Source: an uncultured Propionibacteriaceae bacterium
GTDB lineage: Bacteria > Actinomycetota > Actinomycetes > Propionibacteriales > Propionibacteriaceae
Direction of reading: 5' to 3'
NCBI GenBank assembly: GCA_937926975.1
Contig: CALBCJ010000001.1
Span: forward strand, 1-64,000
Length of the DNA stretch: 64,000 bases
Below the pieces are notes generated by a model, which saw nothing but the letters and a program-made list of their open reading frames with translations, was not told where the DNA came from and did no database searches. Positions 10,001-19,325 of the stretch are shown here, piece after piece. The translations under genes and the position numbers were made by a program. Each line of letters begins with the position of its first letter. Within the stretch, counting starts at the first letter, position 1.

Positions 10001-11149
10001 GAACGGGGTCGGCGCGATCTGGCCGGACTGGAGCCGGCGGTAGAGGGTGAGGTCGTCGGCAGAGACGTCCAGCACCGCGACCCCGGGCTCGATCCGGCGG
10101 GGGCGCTCCCGCAGCCCGGTGACCTCGATGGTGCTGGTGGTGGTGCCGGGGGTGGCGAACATGTCGGCCGAGACCCCGTCCATCCCGTCAACGACCAGGA
10201 CCACGTGGGTGGGGTCACCGTCGGGGACGTTCTGGCTGCCCTCGGTGACCTGAACCAGCTCGGTCCGGTCGGTGGCAAAGAACCGGACCGGGCCGACCCC
10301 GTCGGTGCGGGTGGGGTGCTGCAGGTGCGGCAGCCACTTGGTCCACGACCAGAGGTGCTCGTTGTCGCGGGAGACGGCGACGATCAGGCGGACCTCGGTC
10401 GGCGCGTGCCACGCGGCGATCTGGGAGACCATGGCGTACGCCAGCCGGCGCGACGCCTCGATGTCACCCACCAGGGAGAACTGCTTGAAGCCGCGGATGT
10501 CAATCATCAGCGGAACGCTGGGCACCACCCGGTGGGTGAGCATGAACCGGCGCAGGGCCCCGGTGGTGAGCGGCTCCAGGTCCTCAATCGGCTTCGACTC
10601 GGGCGGCACGATCCGCTTGGCGAACTGCTGGCGCCCGACCGAGATCCGGACCGCCAGGAAGTCGTCGGCGTCGGGGCGGCGCTCCCACATCCGCCGCTCC
10701 CCGGCCAGGCTCCACAGGGTGTCGGGCTCCGGGTGGCGCCAGGTGACGGCCTTGCGCTGGTCGGCGGCTGACTTGCGGACCTGGCGCCGGGTCTGGGTGA
10801 GGTAGCGGAAGTAGTCACGCCGGCGGGCGTCGAGCTCCATCGCCTGCTCGTTGTTGCCCCGGCCCAGCTGGCTGAACATCATGCCCATCATCGACAGGCC
10901 CATCAGGCCGCCGGCCAGGGCTCCCATCGGGCCGCGGCCACCGCCCATGCCCCCGCCGGAGAGCATCCCCGAGTACATGAGGCCCATGGCCCCCATCCCG
11001 GCGATCATCGGCAGGAAGCGCAGCAGCGCGCCGAAGCTCTGCTGCCCAGCCGGAGGCGGGATCTCCGGAGGGGACTCCAGCAGCAGGTCGCCGCGCGGCA
11101 TCGGCGGAGGGGTCGCTCGCTTGCCGCGGTTGAACACCACCGTCGCCAT
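7028..11149 (-). CDS. eccC: EccC, fused FtsK/SpoIIIE-type ATPase of the type VII secretion system
   Basis: 1373 residues, a single-chain EccCa-EccCb. Order: short cytosolic start (MATVVFNRGKR), two transmembrane helices (about 40-90), DUF domain, then three ATPase domains. Walker A motifs: GATGSGKS (about 488), GGPQAGKS (about 883), GQPECGKS (about 1171). Domain 1 has a full Walker B (FIVVDEFSEL). In domain 2 it reads LVVDGW and in domain 3 VIVDDY, so the catalytic Glu is missing, as usual for EccC domains 2 and 3. Between domains 1 and 2 is a Pro-Glu repeat then an Asp/Glu run (about 753-800). Start chosen at ATG 11149, homologous to other EccC N-termini. Motor of the ESX complex; recognises WXG100 substrates. 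Confidence 0.96.
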   Translation of the reverse strand: MATVVFNRGKRATPPPMPRGDLLLESPPEIPPPAGQQSFGALLRFLPMIAGMGAMGLMYSGMLSGGGMGGGRGPMGALAGGLMGLSMMGMMFSQLGRGNNEQAMELDARRRDYFRYLTQTRRQVRKSAADQRKAVTWRHPEPDTLWSLAGERRMWERRPDADDFLAVRISVGRQQFAKRIVPPESKPIEDLEPLTTGALRRFMLTHRVVPSVPLMIDIRGFKQFSLVGDIEASRRLAYAMVSQIAAWHAPTEVRLIVAVSRDNEHLWSWTKWLPHLQHPTRTDGVGPVRFFATDRTELVQVTEGSQNVPDGDPTHVVLVVDGMDGVSADMFATPGTTTSTIEVTGLRERPRRIEPGVAVLDVSADDLTLYRRLQSGQIAPTPFGKPDQVPMVYAEMLARQLSPYRMPAASAGQEDDDTPEVVFEPPKDYPAMLGTGDPLTLDLRQAWRPRPLHQRLRIPVGSGTDGRPVELDIKEAAMGGMGPHGLCIGATGSGKSEFLRTLVLGLAMTHSSEQLNYVLVDFKGGATFAGLDDLPHVSAVITNLEGELTLVDRMQDAIAGEMERRMEVLSQTNAALRNKDIKNREEYEIARQEGADIPPMPSLFIVVDEFSELLTARPEFIDLFIQIGRIGRSIGVHQLLASQRLEESKLRGLDTFLSYRIALRTFSPAESRVVIGVPDAYHLPQGPGNGYLKYDTTNMVQFKAAYVSGPWHGSPTALLDVDPDEPGGRPGSLGKKAWVPPVLAFEAGHVDEVLPPEPEPEPEPVPEPEAPEPEAKPQRAAETDDDEEDEEDDTLLGIVVNQLRGQGWPAHRVWLPPLDDPPPMDHLLRSELVDHPQRGLTTADPRMHGTLAGPVALIDRPRQQRRDPMWLDYSGAGGNLAIVGGPQAGKSMGLRAAITGLALTHTPAEVGFYCLDFGGGSLTGLRDMPHVGSVCGRLDVDRVRRTIAEMTSLLQARELLFAELGVDGIASYRRGRRDGTIQPDRFPIDVFLVVDGWMTLRQEFEAQDPIITNLAARGLGYGLHVMLSANKWSEFRLGIRDLLQSRVELKLGDPFESEINRKLADLVPAGRPGRGLSGDGLHMLTGLPRIDGVEDAESATEGQREMITRMNAAWKGPKAAEVRMLPADLPITALPEVAYDDVRKDVPWAIDEIDLAPVMFDPKAEPHLVVIGQPECGKSTVLRVLVNGLLKRYTPKQAKFLILDYRRSLLGFVPDEYLIKYCPSQKSGTETTKALAGSLQNRVPGPDVTPQQLRDRSWWSGAEVFVIVDDYEMVATTQGNALMPLAELVTQARDIGLHMMVARGFGGAARAVGDQVVGRMRDGGAPAFIMSGTRDEGALWAGYRPVPLPPGRGQLITRAGQVLAQVANLPPTE

Positions 11150-11428
11150 CTGCAGACACCCCCTGCAACCAAGCCTTGAGTTCACGTCGCGGCTGGGACC
11201 TTGACCCTGCCACGAGCAGCCTAGCTGGGGTGGGTGGCGCTGTGCCCACCCAGCAGGGGCGGCGCAGGAGGGTCACGGCCAGCCGTACGCCGCAGCGCCG
11301 CCGCCGGACGGGCTGGCTGCCGGGAGGGCTGCCCGGCGGTGAGGCGGCGGTCCAGGACCCGTAGCGGGACGGGCTGGCTGCCCACCACGGCAGCGCTCCT
11401 GCGACTCGCAGCAGCTAGGCTGCCGGAC

Positions 11429-12823
11429 GTGACTGCGACCGCCACCGAGGACCTGGCCCGCGTCACGGTGATCTCTCCGAGTCGCCGGATCGACGTGGCC
11501 CTGCCAGGCTCCACCAGCCTGGCCGAGTGCCTGCCCACCATCGTGAAGTTCTCCGGCTACGAGGCGACCTCGTCGGCCGAGGCCGTCCACGCCTGGGTGC
11601 TGCAGCGGATGGGCGAGGACCCGCTGGACACCAACAAGCGGGTCTCTGCGCTCAACCTGCGCGACGGGGAGACCCTCCACCTGCGCCAGCGCGAGAGCGC
11701 CATGCCGGACGCTGCCTTCGACGACGTCGTGGACGCGGTGACCACCGCCACCACCTCCCGCCCGTCGTGGAGCCCCAGCCAGAGCCAGTGGTTCGGGGTC
11801 GGCGTGATGGTGGTGCTGCTGGTCGCGGTCCCGCTGCTGCTGCTGGCCACCTCTGACCCGCGGGGACCGTTCGGGTCGCTGCTGGAGGCCGGGATCACCC
11901 TCTTCTTCTCCTTCGCCGCCGGGATCGGGGCGATCGTCTTGTCGCGCGCCCTGGGCCGCTACCTGCCAGCCGTCGGGCTGGCCTGGTCGGCGGTGGTCCT
12001 GGCCGCCGCCGGGGGCGCCTTCATCGCCCCGGAGGCCGGCTGGCCGCTGCGGGTCCTGCTGTCGGCGACCGTGACCCTGGTCACCGCGGGCACCATGTGG
12101 CTGGCGGCTCGGGTCCAGCCGTACGCGCACCTCGCGGTCACCATCTCGGCCGGGGTGGTGCTGGTCTCCACCATGGTGATGGTGCTCATGGACGGGTACA
12201 CCGCCCAGGTCGCCGCCGTCGGGGCGGCTGTGGCGCTGGCCCTCACCTCGGCGCTGCCGAGCCTGTCGTACAAGGCCGCCCGGGTCGCGATGCCGAGCCT
12301 CCCGTCGAACGCCGAGGCTCTGATGGCCGACGACCAGCCGGTGCAGGCAGACATCGTCAGCCGGGCCCTGACCGCCGACCGACTGCTCGGCGCCTTCCTC
12401 GCAGCCACCGGCCTGTCGGTCACCGCGCTGATGGTTCCGGTCCTCGCCAGCGGGGGCGTGCTCGCCCTGAGCCTCGGCTTCGCGGTGGCACTCGCCCTGG
12501 TGCTGCGGGCCCGGGCCTTTCTCGGACTGGCCCAGCGGACCTCGCTGCTCGTCAGCGGGCTGGTGCTGGGTATCGCGGCCCTGGCCCTGGTGCTGGTGGG
12601 GGCCACCCCGCTGGTGCGGGTCCTGATGGCCACCGTGGTGGTGATCATCGCCACCGTCGCCCTGGCCAGCTACGGGGCCTCCCTGTACAACCGGGTCGTG
12701 TCCCCGGGCTGGGGCCGGTTCGCCGACATCCTGGAGTGGCTGTCGATTATGGCCATCGTGCCGCTCGTCCTCGGCGTGGTCGACGTGTACAGCATGGTGC
12801 TCACCAAGGCCTCCGGGGGCTAG
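11429..12823 (+). CDS. eccD: EccD, type VII secretion integral membrane protein
   Basis: 464 residues from GTG at 11429. A ubiquitin-like domain (residues 1-95: ARVTVISPSRRIDVALPG ... LRDGETLHLRQ) is followed by a cytosolic linker and about 11 hydrophobic segments, the standard EccD plan. Two copies dimerise and form the central membrane chamber of each ESX protomer. The frame is open 65 codons upstream, but that part is low-complexity Arg/Pro and unlike the family. TAGGCT (11416-11421) ends seven bases before the GTG, so a leaderless transcript is likely. Divergent from eccC. Confidence 0.93.
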   Translation: MTATATEDLARVTVISPSRRIDVALPGSTSLAECLPTIVKFSGYEATSSAEAVHAWVLQRMGEDPLDTNKRVSALNLRDGETLHLRQRESAMPDAAFDDVVDAVTTATTSRPSWSPSQSQWFGVGVMVVLLVAVPLLLLATSDPRGPFGSLLEAGITLFFSFAAGIGAIVLSRALGRYLPAVGLAWSAVVLAAAGGAFIAPEAGWPLRVLLSATVTLVTAGTMWLAARVQPYAHLAVTISAGVVLVSTMVMVLMDGYTAQVAAVGAAVALALTSALPSLSYKAARVAMPSLPSNAEALMADDQPVQADIVSRALTADRLLGAFLAATGLSVTALMVPVLASGGVLALSLGFAVALALVLRARAFLGLAQRTSLLVSGLVLGIAALALVLVGATPLVRVLMATVVVIIATVALASYGASLYNRVVSPGWGRFADILEWLSIMAIVPLVLGVVDVYSMVLTKASGG

Positions 12824-12836
12824 CAGCCCGCGGCTG

Positions 12837-12863
12837 GGGCCTCCCCGCAGGACCAGGAGGCCC
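12837..12863. terminator. hairpin between eccD and the convergent gene
   Basis: Arms GGGCCTCC (12837-12844) and GGAGGCCC (12856-12863) with an 11-base loop, 14 bases after the eccD stop. No T-tract, which is usual in high-GC actinobacteria. It could serve both convergent transcripts. Confidence 0.4.
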
Positions 12864-12899
12864 GGCTCGGCACCCCGCAGCGGCCCTGCGTACGGGCGG

Positions 12900-13610
12900 C
12901 TAGACCACGGCCCGCCGGGCCGCGGTCGTGGTCGTGGGCGCCGCCGTCGGGCTGCTGAACAGCAGCCGGTGCTCCGTCTGCGTCGGCGGCACCGCGGCCC
13001 GCGCCACCCGGCGCGGCATCGCCAGGACCAGCTCGTGGCTCTCCAGGTTGTTCGCCTGCCGCAGCTGGCGCTGGTTGAGCACGTACGCCCGGCGCAGGTT
13101 CTCCGCGACCCGGTCGCTGCACGGCGAGACCAGGGCCATGTCACACGACCGCAGGCTGTGGATAGCCCCCGAGGCGGCCGCGTCCTCGACCACCATCACC
13201 GCTTGCCAGGAACCGATCGCCAGCTGGCCGGCATCGGAGCGCCCCGAGTCGTCAAGGATCAGGCTGGGCCGGTACGGGCGGCCCTGCCCCGGCCGCTGAC
13301 CGGTCGGGTCCAGAAACTCCGCCGTCCCGCCGCACGAGCCGATGACGTCGACCAGCTGCTGCCACCGGCGGCGGTTCTCGCTCAGAATCGACACGTGCGC
13401 CCCGAGCGAGATGCACCGGAAGGCCAGCAGCCACTGGACGTACTCCGGGACCGCCACCATCAGCCGGGTCGGGCCAGGCCTGAACAGCCGGATCGTGATC
13501 GGGCCGCTCTGCCCGTGCCCCAGCAGCAGCCCCGACGGCCCGGTGCGCACCACCGAGTCCTGCAGGCGCTGGCTGGGGGTCTCGGGCAGCAGCCACGGTT
13601 CCTGGCTCAT
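12900..13610 (-). CDS. ESX-locus protein of unknown function
   Basis: 236 residues; not recognised as a known family. It has no signal peptide and no clear transmembrane helix. The middle part alternates hydrophobic strands with turns (LMVAVPEYVQWLLAFRCISLG, PSLILDDSGR, QAVMVVEDA), like a beta-rich or Rossmann-type fold. The tail (from about 195) is Ala/Thr/Pro/Arg rich and probably disordered. Its start ATG overlaps the eccE stop (four-base ATGA), so it is made together with EccE. The resemblance of the core to the cytosolic domain of EccE-type proteins is only suggestive. Likely an accessory part of this secretion system. Confidence 0.6.
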   Translation of the reverse strand: MSQEPWLLPETPSQRLQDSVVRTGPSGLLLGHGQSGPITIRLFRPGPTRLMVAVPEYVQWLLAFRCISLGAHVSILSENRRRWQQLVDVIGSCGGTAEFLDPTGQRPGQGRPYRPSLILDDSGRSDAGQLAIGSWQAVMVVEDAAASGAIHSLRSCDMALVSPCSDRVAENLRRAYVLNQRQLRQANNLESHELVLAMPRRVARAAVPPTQTEHRLLFSSPTAAPTTTTAARRAVV

Positions 13611-14767
13611 CGGGCCCCCCTTCCAAGCGGGACGGTCGCCAGCAGGGTCGGGATCTGGTTCCCGGCCGGCGAGTCAAGCCGTACGTTGCCGGCCAGGCGC
13701 TGCCGGGTGAAGGTGATGGCGTCCTCGGCGCCGGCCTCGTCGATCGTGGCCAGGCGCAGCCCACCGGTGGCCCTCCGGGTCGGGGTCAGCGTGTACGAGG
13801 TGACCGCGAACAGCACCGGGGCCTGGGCGATCGCGTCCTGCAGCTGCTGGTAGCCGATCGAGGCGGTAGCACCCCAGCGGCGCACCATCTGGCCGCAGTG
13901 CACCAGCCCGTCGCAGGCCCAGGTGGTCCAGCTCTCCCGGCTGCGCTCCTCGGTCGGCCCGGAGCCCGACCCGGTGACCAGGCTCAGCACCTCGTACAGC
14001 TCGACCGGGGCCAGGGCCCGGGTCTCGATCCCCTGCCGCTTGAGCACCGTCTGGACCCGGTGCAGCCCGAAGCGGAGAGTGGCGAAGACCCCGTCGTTGC
14101 TGGAGCCGCGGCGGGCCACCGCCTCCAGGCAGAGCCGCGGGTCGAGCCGCAGGCAGAGCCAGGTCCGTCGCAGCGTCGGCGGCATGGCGGTGGCGACGAT
14201 CTCCCGGTACGCGGTGGCGGCCGACGACTCGCCGCCCAGCAGCACCGTCGTCGGGGCTGGCACGGTGTACGTGACCACCTGCACCCCCGCGAAGATGATG
14301 TCGTCCTGGCGGGTGAGGCCGCTGAGCTGGTCCAGGTCGATGGCCTCGCCCCGGTCGGCCAGCAGCTCGTCGTCGGAGGTCAGCGCCAGCACCGCGGTCC
14401 AGGCCTCGCCGTCCGCGATCACGCCCAGCTCTCCGCCGCGCCCGAGCGAGGTCTGGGTGACGGTCAGCCCGGGCACCCACTGCGCCAGCGGCACCAGGTC
14501 CTCGGGCATCTCGGCCGAGACGCGGCTGGTCGGCTTGCGCCCGGCGTACCGGTAGGCCTTGCGGGCCCAGCCCAGGGCGCTGCGGCCCCTCACCGGGACC
14601 AGCAGGACAAGCGCCAGGAACGCCACCACACCGGCCATCACGTACCACCGGGCCAGCACCAGCAGCACCACGAGCAGCACACCGACCTCGACCAGCAGCG
14701 CGCTAAGAGCGTGCCGCAGGTCGACTCCCGGCTTGGCTGGTCGCACCGCCTCGTCGCCGCGTGGCAT
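13607..14767 (-). CDS. eccE: EccE, type VII secretion membrane component
   Basis: 386 residues from the ATG at 14767, preceded by GGGAGG five bases upstream. Two transmembrane helices lie at about residues 18-58 (ALSALLVEVGVLLVVLLVL, VMAGVVAFLALVLLVPVRG), followed by the large soluble domain typical of EccE (LGRGGELGVIADGEAWTAVL; GLHRVQTVLKRQGI; LYEVLSLVTG). EccE sits at the rim of the ESX membrane complex. The gene is on the opposite strand to eccB and eccD and heads a two-gene operon with the unknown gene that follows. Confidence 0.87.
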   Translation of the reverse strand: MPRGDEAVRPAKPGVDLRHALSALLVEVGVLLVVLLVLARWYVMAGVVAFLALVLLVPVRGRSALGWARKAYRYAGRKPTSRVSAEMPEDLVPLAQWVPGLTVTQTSLGRGGELGVIADGEAWTAVLALTSDDELLADRGEAIDLDQLSGLTRQDDIIFAGVQVVTYTVPAPTTVLLGGESSAATAYREIVATAMPPTLRRTWLCLRLDPRLCLEAVARRGSSNDGVFATLRFGLHRVQTVLKRQGIETRALAPVELYEVLSLVTGSGSGPTEERSRESWTTWACDGLVHCGQMVRRWGATASIGYQQLQDAIAQAPVLFAVTSYTLTPTRRATGGLRLATIDEAGAEDAITFTRQRLAGNVRLDSPAGNQIPTLLATVPLGRGAR

Positions 14768-14885
14768 CTGCACCTCCCGATTCAGGCTGTCAGCCCCACC
14801 CTAGTGTCGCCGGGGTGCCCGAGGGCGGTGCCTGCCTGCCACCGGGTGGGTCAGAATGGGCGCTGACACTCAAGGAGGACCCCGT

Positions 14886-16250
14886 ATGGCTGCTCGCAAA
14901 GAGCTGCTCAAGGCTCAGGCCTTCGTGCAGCAGCGCCTGGTCTCGGCGCTGGTGGACCGCGACCCCGACAGCCCGACTCCTCCGCTGCGGCGGCTGAAGC
15001 TGGGGCTGTTCGTCTCGATTCTGGTCGGTGCCCTGGTGGTGGCGGGGTTCGGGATCTACGGGTTCCTCAAGAAGCCCGGTGCTGGGCTGCCGACCGAGAT
15101 GTCCATCCTCGTCGACAGCGAGGCCGGGGTGGTCTTCGTCACCACGGACGGCAAGACCGTCTACCCGGTGACCAACATGGCCTCGGCGAAGCTGATCACC
15201 AACGGTGCCTCCGTACGGTCGGTGAAGACCTCCGCCCTGGCCGGAACCCCACGCGGGCAGCGGTACGGGATCGTCGAGGCCCCGGCGCAGCTGCCGGCGC
15301 CGAGCAACATGAACCCCTTCCCGCTGCGGGTCTGCTCCCTGCCGGACAGCCTGGAGAGCCGCTTCACGGTCCTCGACTTCGCCGCCCCGGCGGTCGCTGC
15401 GCACCAGGACAGCCGTCCCACCGGAGTGGTGCTGACCGACTCTGGCAACCAGCAGTACCTCGTCATCAACGGCCTGGCGCACGTGGTGAAGCCGGAAGCC
15501 AAGGGAGCGATCGAGACCACGACCGTCCCGACTCCGGCCGCCGACGCCCTGATCCAGTCCCTGCCGCTGGGAGAGCCGATCGGCAAGATCCGAGTCCCGA
15601 ACCAGGGCAACCCGGGCGTCGACGGGCAGCGGGTCGGCGACGTGGTGCAGGTCGGCAACATCAACGACCGGGACTCGATGTCGTACTGGATCATGCTGGC
15701 CGACGGCTGGTCGCAGATCAGCCACACTGACATGCGCGCCACCTGGCCCGACCCCCCGGTGGTTCCGGCGAGCAAGATCAACGACGAGTCCAAGAGCAAG
15801 ACCCAGCAGCGCAGCGAGACCACGGGGGTTCCGCTGGGCCGGGTCGTCATGACCGATGCTGACACCACCAAGGTCAGCGTCTGCGCCACGTACGACGGCA
15901 CAAAGCCGGTCCCGACGGTCGAGGTCGGCACCGAGGTCGACAAGCCGTCCGGCTCCCCGGCGGTCGCCTACTACGACCGGGTCACCGTGGCACCGGGGGC
16001 GGGGGCGCTGCTGCGGGGCTCCAACACCCCACCCAACGGGCAGTCTTTCCTGATCTGGGAAGGCAAGAAGTACGGCATCCCGGACGCCGAGAGCCGGGCT
16101 GCCCTGGGGTACGGTGACCAGCCCGCCATCGGTGCGGTGCTGGAGCCAGTCCTGCGGATGATCCCGGACGGGCTGCCGGCAGGGGTCGCCCTGGACCAGC
16201 TCCACGCCAACCAGCCGGTGGCTGCTGAGCCCTCCCGCCGAGGGGCCTAA
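14886..16250 (+). CDS. eccB: EccB, type VII secretion protein
   Basis: 454 residues. A short cytosolic N-terminus (MAARKELLKAQAFVQQRLVSAL; the QAxxFxxxR pattern is conserved in EccB) is followed by one transmembrane helix (about 38-60) and a large extracytoplasmic domain. That domain contains the EccB repeats and two Cys (in LRVCSLPD and VSVCATY) that form the family disulphide. The start ATG has AAGGAGG seven bases upstream; ten extra codons further upstream are open but lack a ribosome site. EccB links the membrane complex to mycosin. Its stop is 174 bases before the WXG100 pair. Confidence 0.93.
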   Translation: MAARKELLKAQAFVQQRLVSALVDRDPDSPTPPLRRLKLGLFVSILVGALVVAGFGIYGFLKKPGAGLPTEMSILVDSEAGVVFVTTDGKTVYPVTNMASAKLITNGASVRSVKTSALAGTPRGQRYGIVEAPAQLPAPSNMNPFPLRVCSLPDSLESRFTVLDFAAPAVAAHQDSRPTGVVLTDSGNQQYLVINGLAHVVKPEAKGAIETTTVPTPAADALIQSLPLGEPIGKIRVPNQGNPGVDGQRVGDVVQVGNINDRDSMSYWIMLADGWSQISHTDMRATWPDPPVVPASKINDESKSKTQQRSETTGVPLGRVVMTDADTTKVSVCATYDGTKPVPTVEVGTEVDKPSGSPAVAYYDRVTVAPGAGALLRGSNTPPNGQSFLIWEGKKYGIPDAESRAALGYGDQPAIGAVLEPVLRMIPDGLPAGVALDQLHANQPVAAEPSRRGA

Positions 16251-16311
16251 GTACCCCCACCCAGCTGACCGGGGTACGCCCGCTCAAAGCTGCTCCGAGG
16301 CGGCGTCGCGG

Positions 16312-16341
16312 TTGGACGATGACCCTCCCGCCGCTTAGTGT
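16312..16341 (+). promoter_or_regulatory. sigma-70-type promoter for the WXG100 genes
   Basis: -35 TTGGAC (16312-16317) and -10 TAGTGT (16336-16341) are separated by 18 bases. The predicted start is near 16348, leaving a leader of about 77 bases before the ATG at 16425. It would let the small secreted proteins be made in excess over eccB. Confidence 0.45.
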
Positions 16342-16424
16342 CTTTGCTGCAACCCCGCAGCACCGAGGGATCGGACCTGCACCAACCACAACCGGGGACG
16401 GTCCCGGAACCTATGGAGGAACAC

Positions 16425-16739
16425 ATGTCGGGTAACACCACTGTTGATCGCGCAGAGATGACGAAGGCGGCCGACCAGATCGACCAGGCCTCGCAGAAGA
16501 TCCACAGCACCCAGCAGACCCTGAGCAGCGATGTGACCAACCTCATGTCCACCTGGCAGGGCAACGCCGCTCAGGCCTTCCTGCGCAGCTACACCGAGTT
16601 CGATCAGCAGTTCGGCCGGGTTCAGCAGCAGCTGGAGGGGATCCACGGGAAGCTCGTCGACACCCAGATGACCTACACCCAGAACGAGCAGGAGCAGGAG
16701 GAGGCCTCGAAGGCGATCGACGCCCTGCTCCAGGGCTGA
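16425..16739 (+). CDS. WXG100 family type VII secretion target
   Basis: 104 residues, the family length. Two amphipathic helices are joined by a turn carrying the WXG motif (STWQGNAAQAF, Trp at about residue 44). A GGAGG site lies upstream of the ATG at 16425. The C-terminus has the Y-x3-E/D-type export signal region (MTYTQNEQEQEEAS) used by EccC. It is followed 44 bases later by a second WXG100 gene, so the pair would form the EsxA/EsxB-like heterodimer exported by the neighbouring apparatus. Confidence 0.93.
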   Translation: MSGNTTVDRAEMTKAADQIDQASQKIHSTQQTLSSDVTNLMSTWQGNAAQAFLRSYTEFDQQFGRVQQQLEGIHGKLVDTQMTYTQNEQEQEEASKAIDALLQG

Positions 16740-16783
16740 CCCTGAACTCCCCCACCACAGTCACCTAGGACCGAAGGAAGATC

Positions 16784-17071
16784 ATGAGCGACTACACCGC
16801 AGTAAATGCTGGCGCGATGGCCGAGGGGATCGACGCCCTCACCCGTGCCTCCAAGAACCTCGACGAGATCCTGACCACCCTCGAGGGCGAGCTCAAGACC
16901 TCGCTGGCGAAGTGGGACGGCGAGGCGCAGACCGCCTACCACGCCGCCCAGGCCGAGTGGGACAAGGCCGCTGCCCACCAGCAGGAGATCGTGGCCAAGA
17001 TGGGCGTCGTCCTGGGCCAGATCACCGAGAACTACGGCAGCACCGAGAAGAAGATCCAGGGCTCCTGGTGA
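16784..17071 (+). CDS. WXG100 family type VII secretion target (partner)
   Basis: 95 residues. Helix-turn-helix with WDG at the turn (AKWDGEAQTAYHAAQ, Trp at about 44) and a short C-terminal tail. The ribosome site is GAAGGAAG. As the second gene of the pair it should be the partner of the product at 16425. The pair ends at a strong UUCG hairpin (17095-17120), which should give these two genes their own abundant short transcript. Confidence 0.93.
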   Translation: MSDYTAVNAGAMAEGIDALTRASKNLDEILTTLEGELKTSLAKWDGEAQTAYHAAQAEWDKAAAHQQEIVAKMGVVLGQITENYGSTEKKIQGSW

Positions 17072-17094
17072 GACTCTGACCTTCTCACGCACCA

Positions 17095-17120
17095 CGGGGC
17101 CGGCCTTCGGGCCGGCCCCG
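17095..17120 (+). terminator. 11-bp stem with UUCG tetraloop
   Basis: Stem 17095-17105 pairs perfectly with 17110-17120 and is closed by C(UUCG)G (loop 17106-17109), the extra-stable tetraloop. It lies 24 bases after the second WXG100 gene. It may act as a terminator or as a 3' end that protects the esx mRNA; genes downstream may depend on read-through or on their own promoter. Confidence 0.75.
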
Positions 17121-17218
17121 CGTCATGCCTTGGGCCGGTGTGGCCCGGTCACGCCGTACAGTGAGTGTCTAGCCCACCTCCAACCCACCCTGGTGACCCG
17201 AAAGCGAGAGACCGGATC

Positions 17219-17557
17219 GTGACTGAAGGCCAGACAACGTTCAGCCCTGGCGACATCAACGCCTTCGCCAAGTACATCAGTGAGGTCGTGACTCCTGAGA
17301 TCACGGGACTCAAGGACACTGCCACCCGGCTCATGGACGAGGTGGACCTTGGGGAGTACGACCTCAGCAAGGACGCGCAGGAGCGGTACCGTACCGCAGC
17401 CACCAGCCAGCGAGACTTCATCACCCACCTCGGCCAGCGGGTTGACCAGTTGGTCACGGGCACCCAGGACCTGGCCCGCCGCTACACCGACCTTGAGAAC
17501 CTGAACGCCACCGGGGCCGACACGGTCCGGGCCTCGGTGGGCCCGGAAGGAGCCTGA
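17219..17557 (+). CDS. small type VII-associated helical protein
   Basis: 112 residues from GTG at 17219 (VTEGQTTF); a GTG at 17165 would add 18 mostly Pro-rich residues. Predicted to be mainly helical (YISEVVTPEITGLKDTATRLMDEV; FITHLGQRVDQLVTGTQDLARRYTDLE), with no WXG motif. The size and helical hairpin resemble EspC/ESX-secreted proteins and chaperone-like partners of larger substrates. Only one base separates its stop from the start of the 533-residue substrate gene, so the two are probably a matched pair. Confidence 0.65.
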   Translation: MTEGQTTFSPGDINAFAKYISEVVTPEITGLKDTATRLMDEVDLGEYDLSKDAQERYRTAATSQRDFITHLGQRVDQLVTGTQDLARRYTDLENLNATGADTVRASVGPEGA

Positions 17558-17558
17558 G

Positions 17559-19160
<1,602 letters not shown>

Positions 19161-19172
19161 CCACGGCAACGA

Positions 19173-19201
19173 CGGGGGCACCCACCGGCTGGGTGCCCCC
19201 G
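19173..19201 (+). terminator. strong hairpin ending the ESX locus
   Basis: Twelve base pairs: 19173-19184 with 19190-19201, loop CCGGC. It starts 13 bases after the stop of the large substrate gene. No T-tract follows. It also lies beyond the stop of the convergent sugar permease at 19326. Confidence 0.8.
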
Positions 19202-19325
19202 TTGTGCTGCTCCCGCGGCGCTGTGCTCCTGCGGCGCTGTGCTGGTTCTGGTCTGGTCCTGGTGCCCGCCGCGGCGAGCCCCGGCGACTGCGCCGGTCGC
19301 CGGGCCGCCTCCCGTACGGGCTGCG

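Noticed and set aside
8360..10771. 803-residue plus-strand frame inside eccC
   Set aside because: Antisense shadow of eccC; composition (Arg, His, Gly, Leu) is typical of such shadows and the minus-strand gene has all EccC motifs.
11273..13144. 623-residue minus-strand frame across eccD
   Set aside because: Shadow of eccD; no motif, and it would overlap the gene at 12900-13610.
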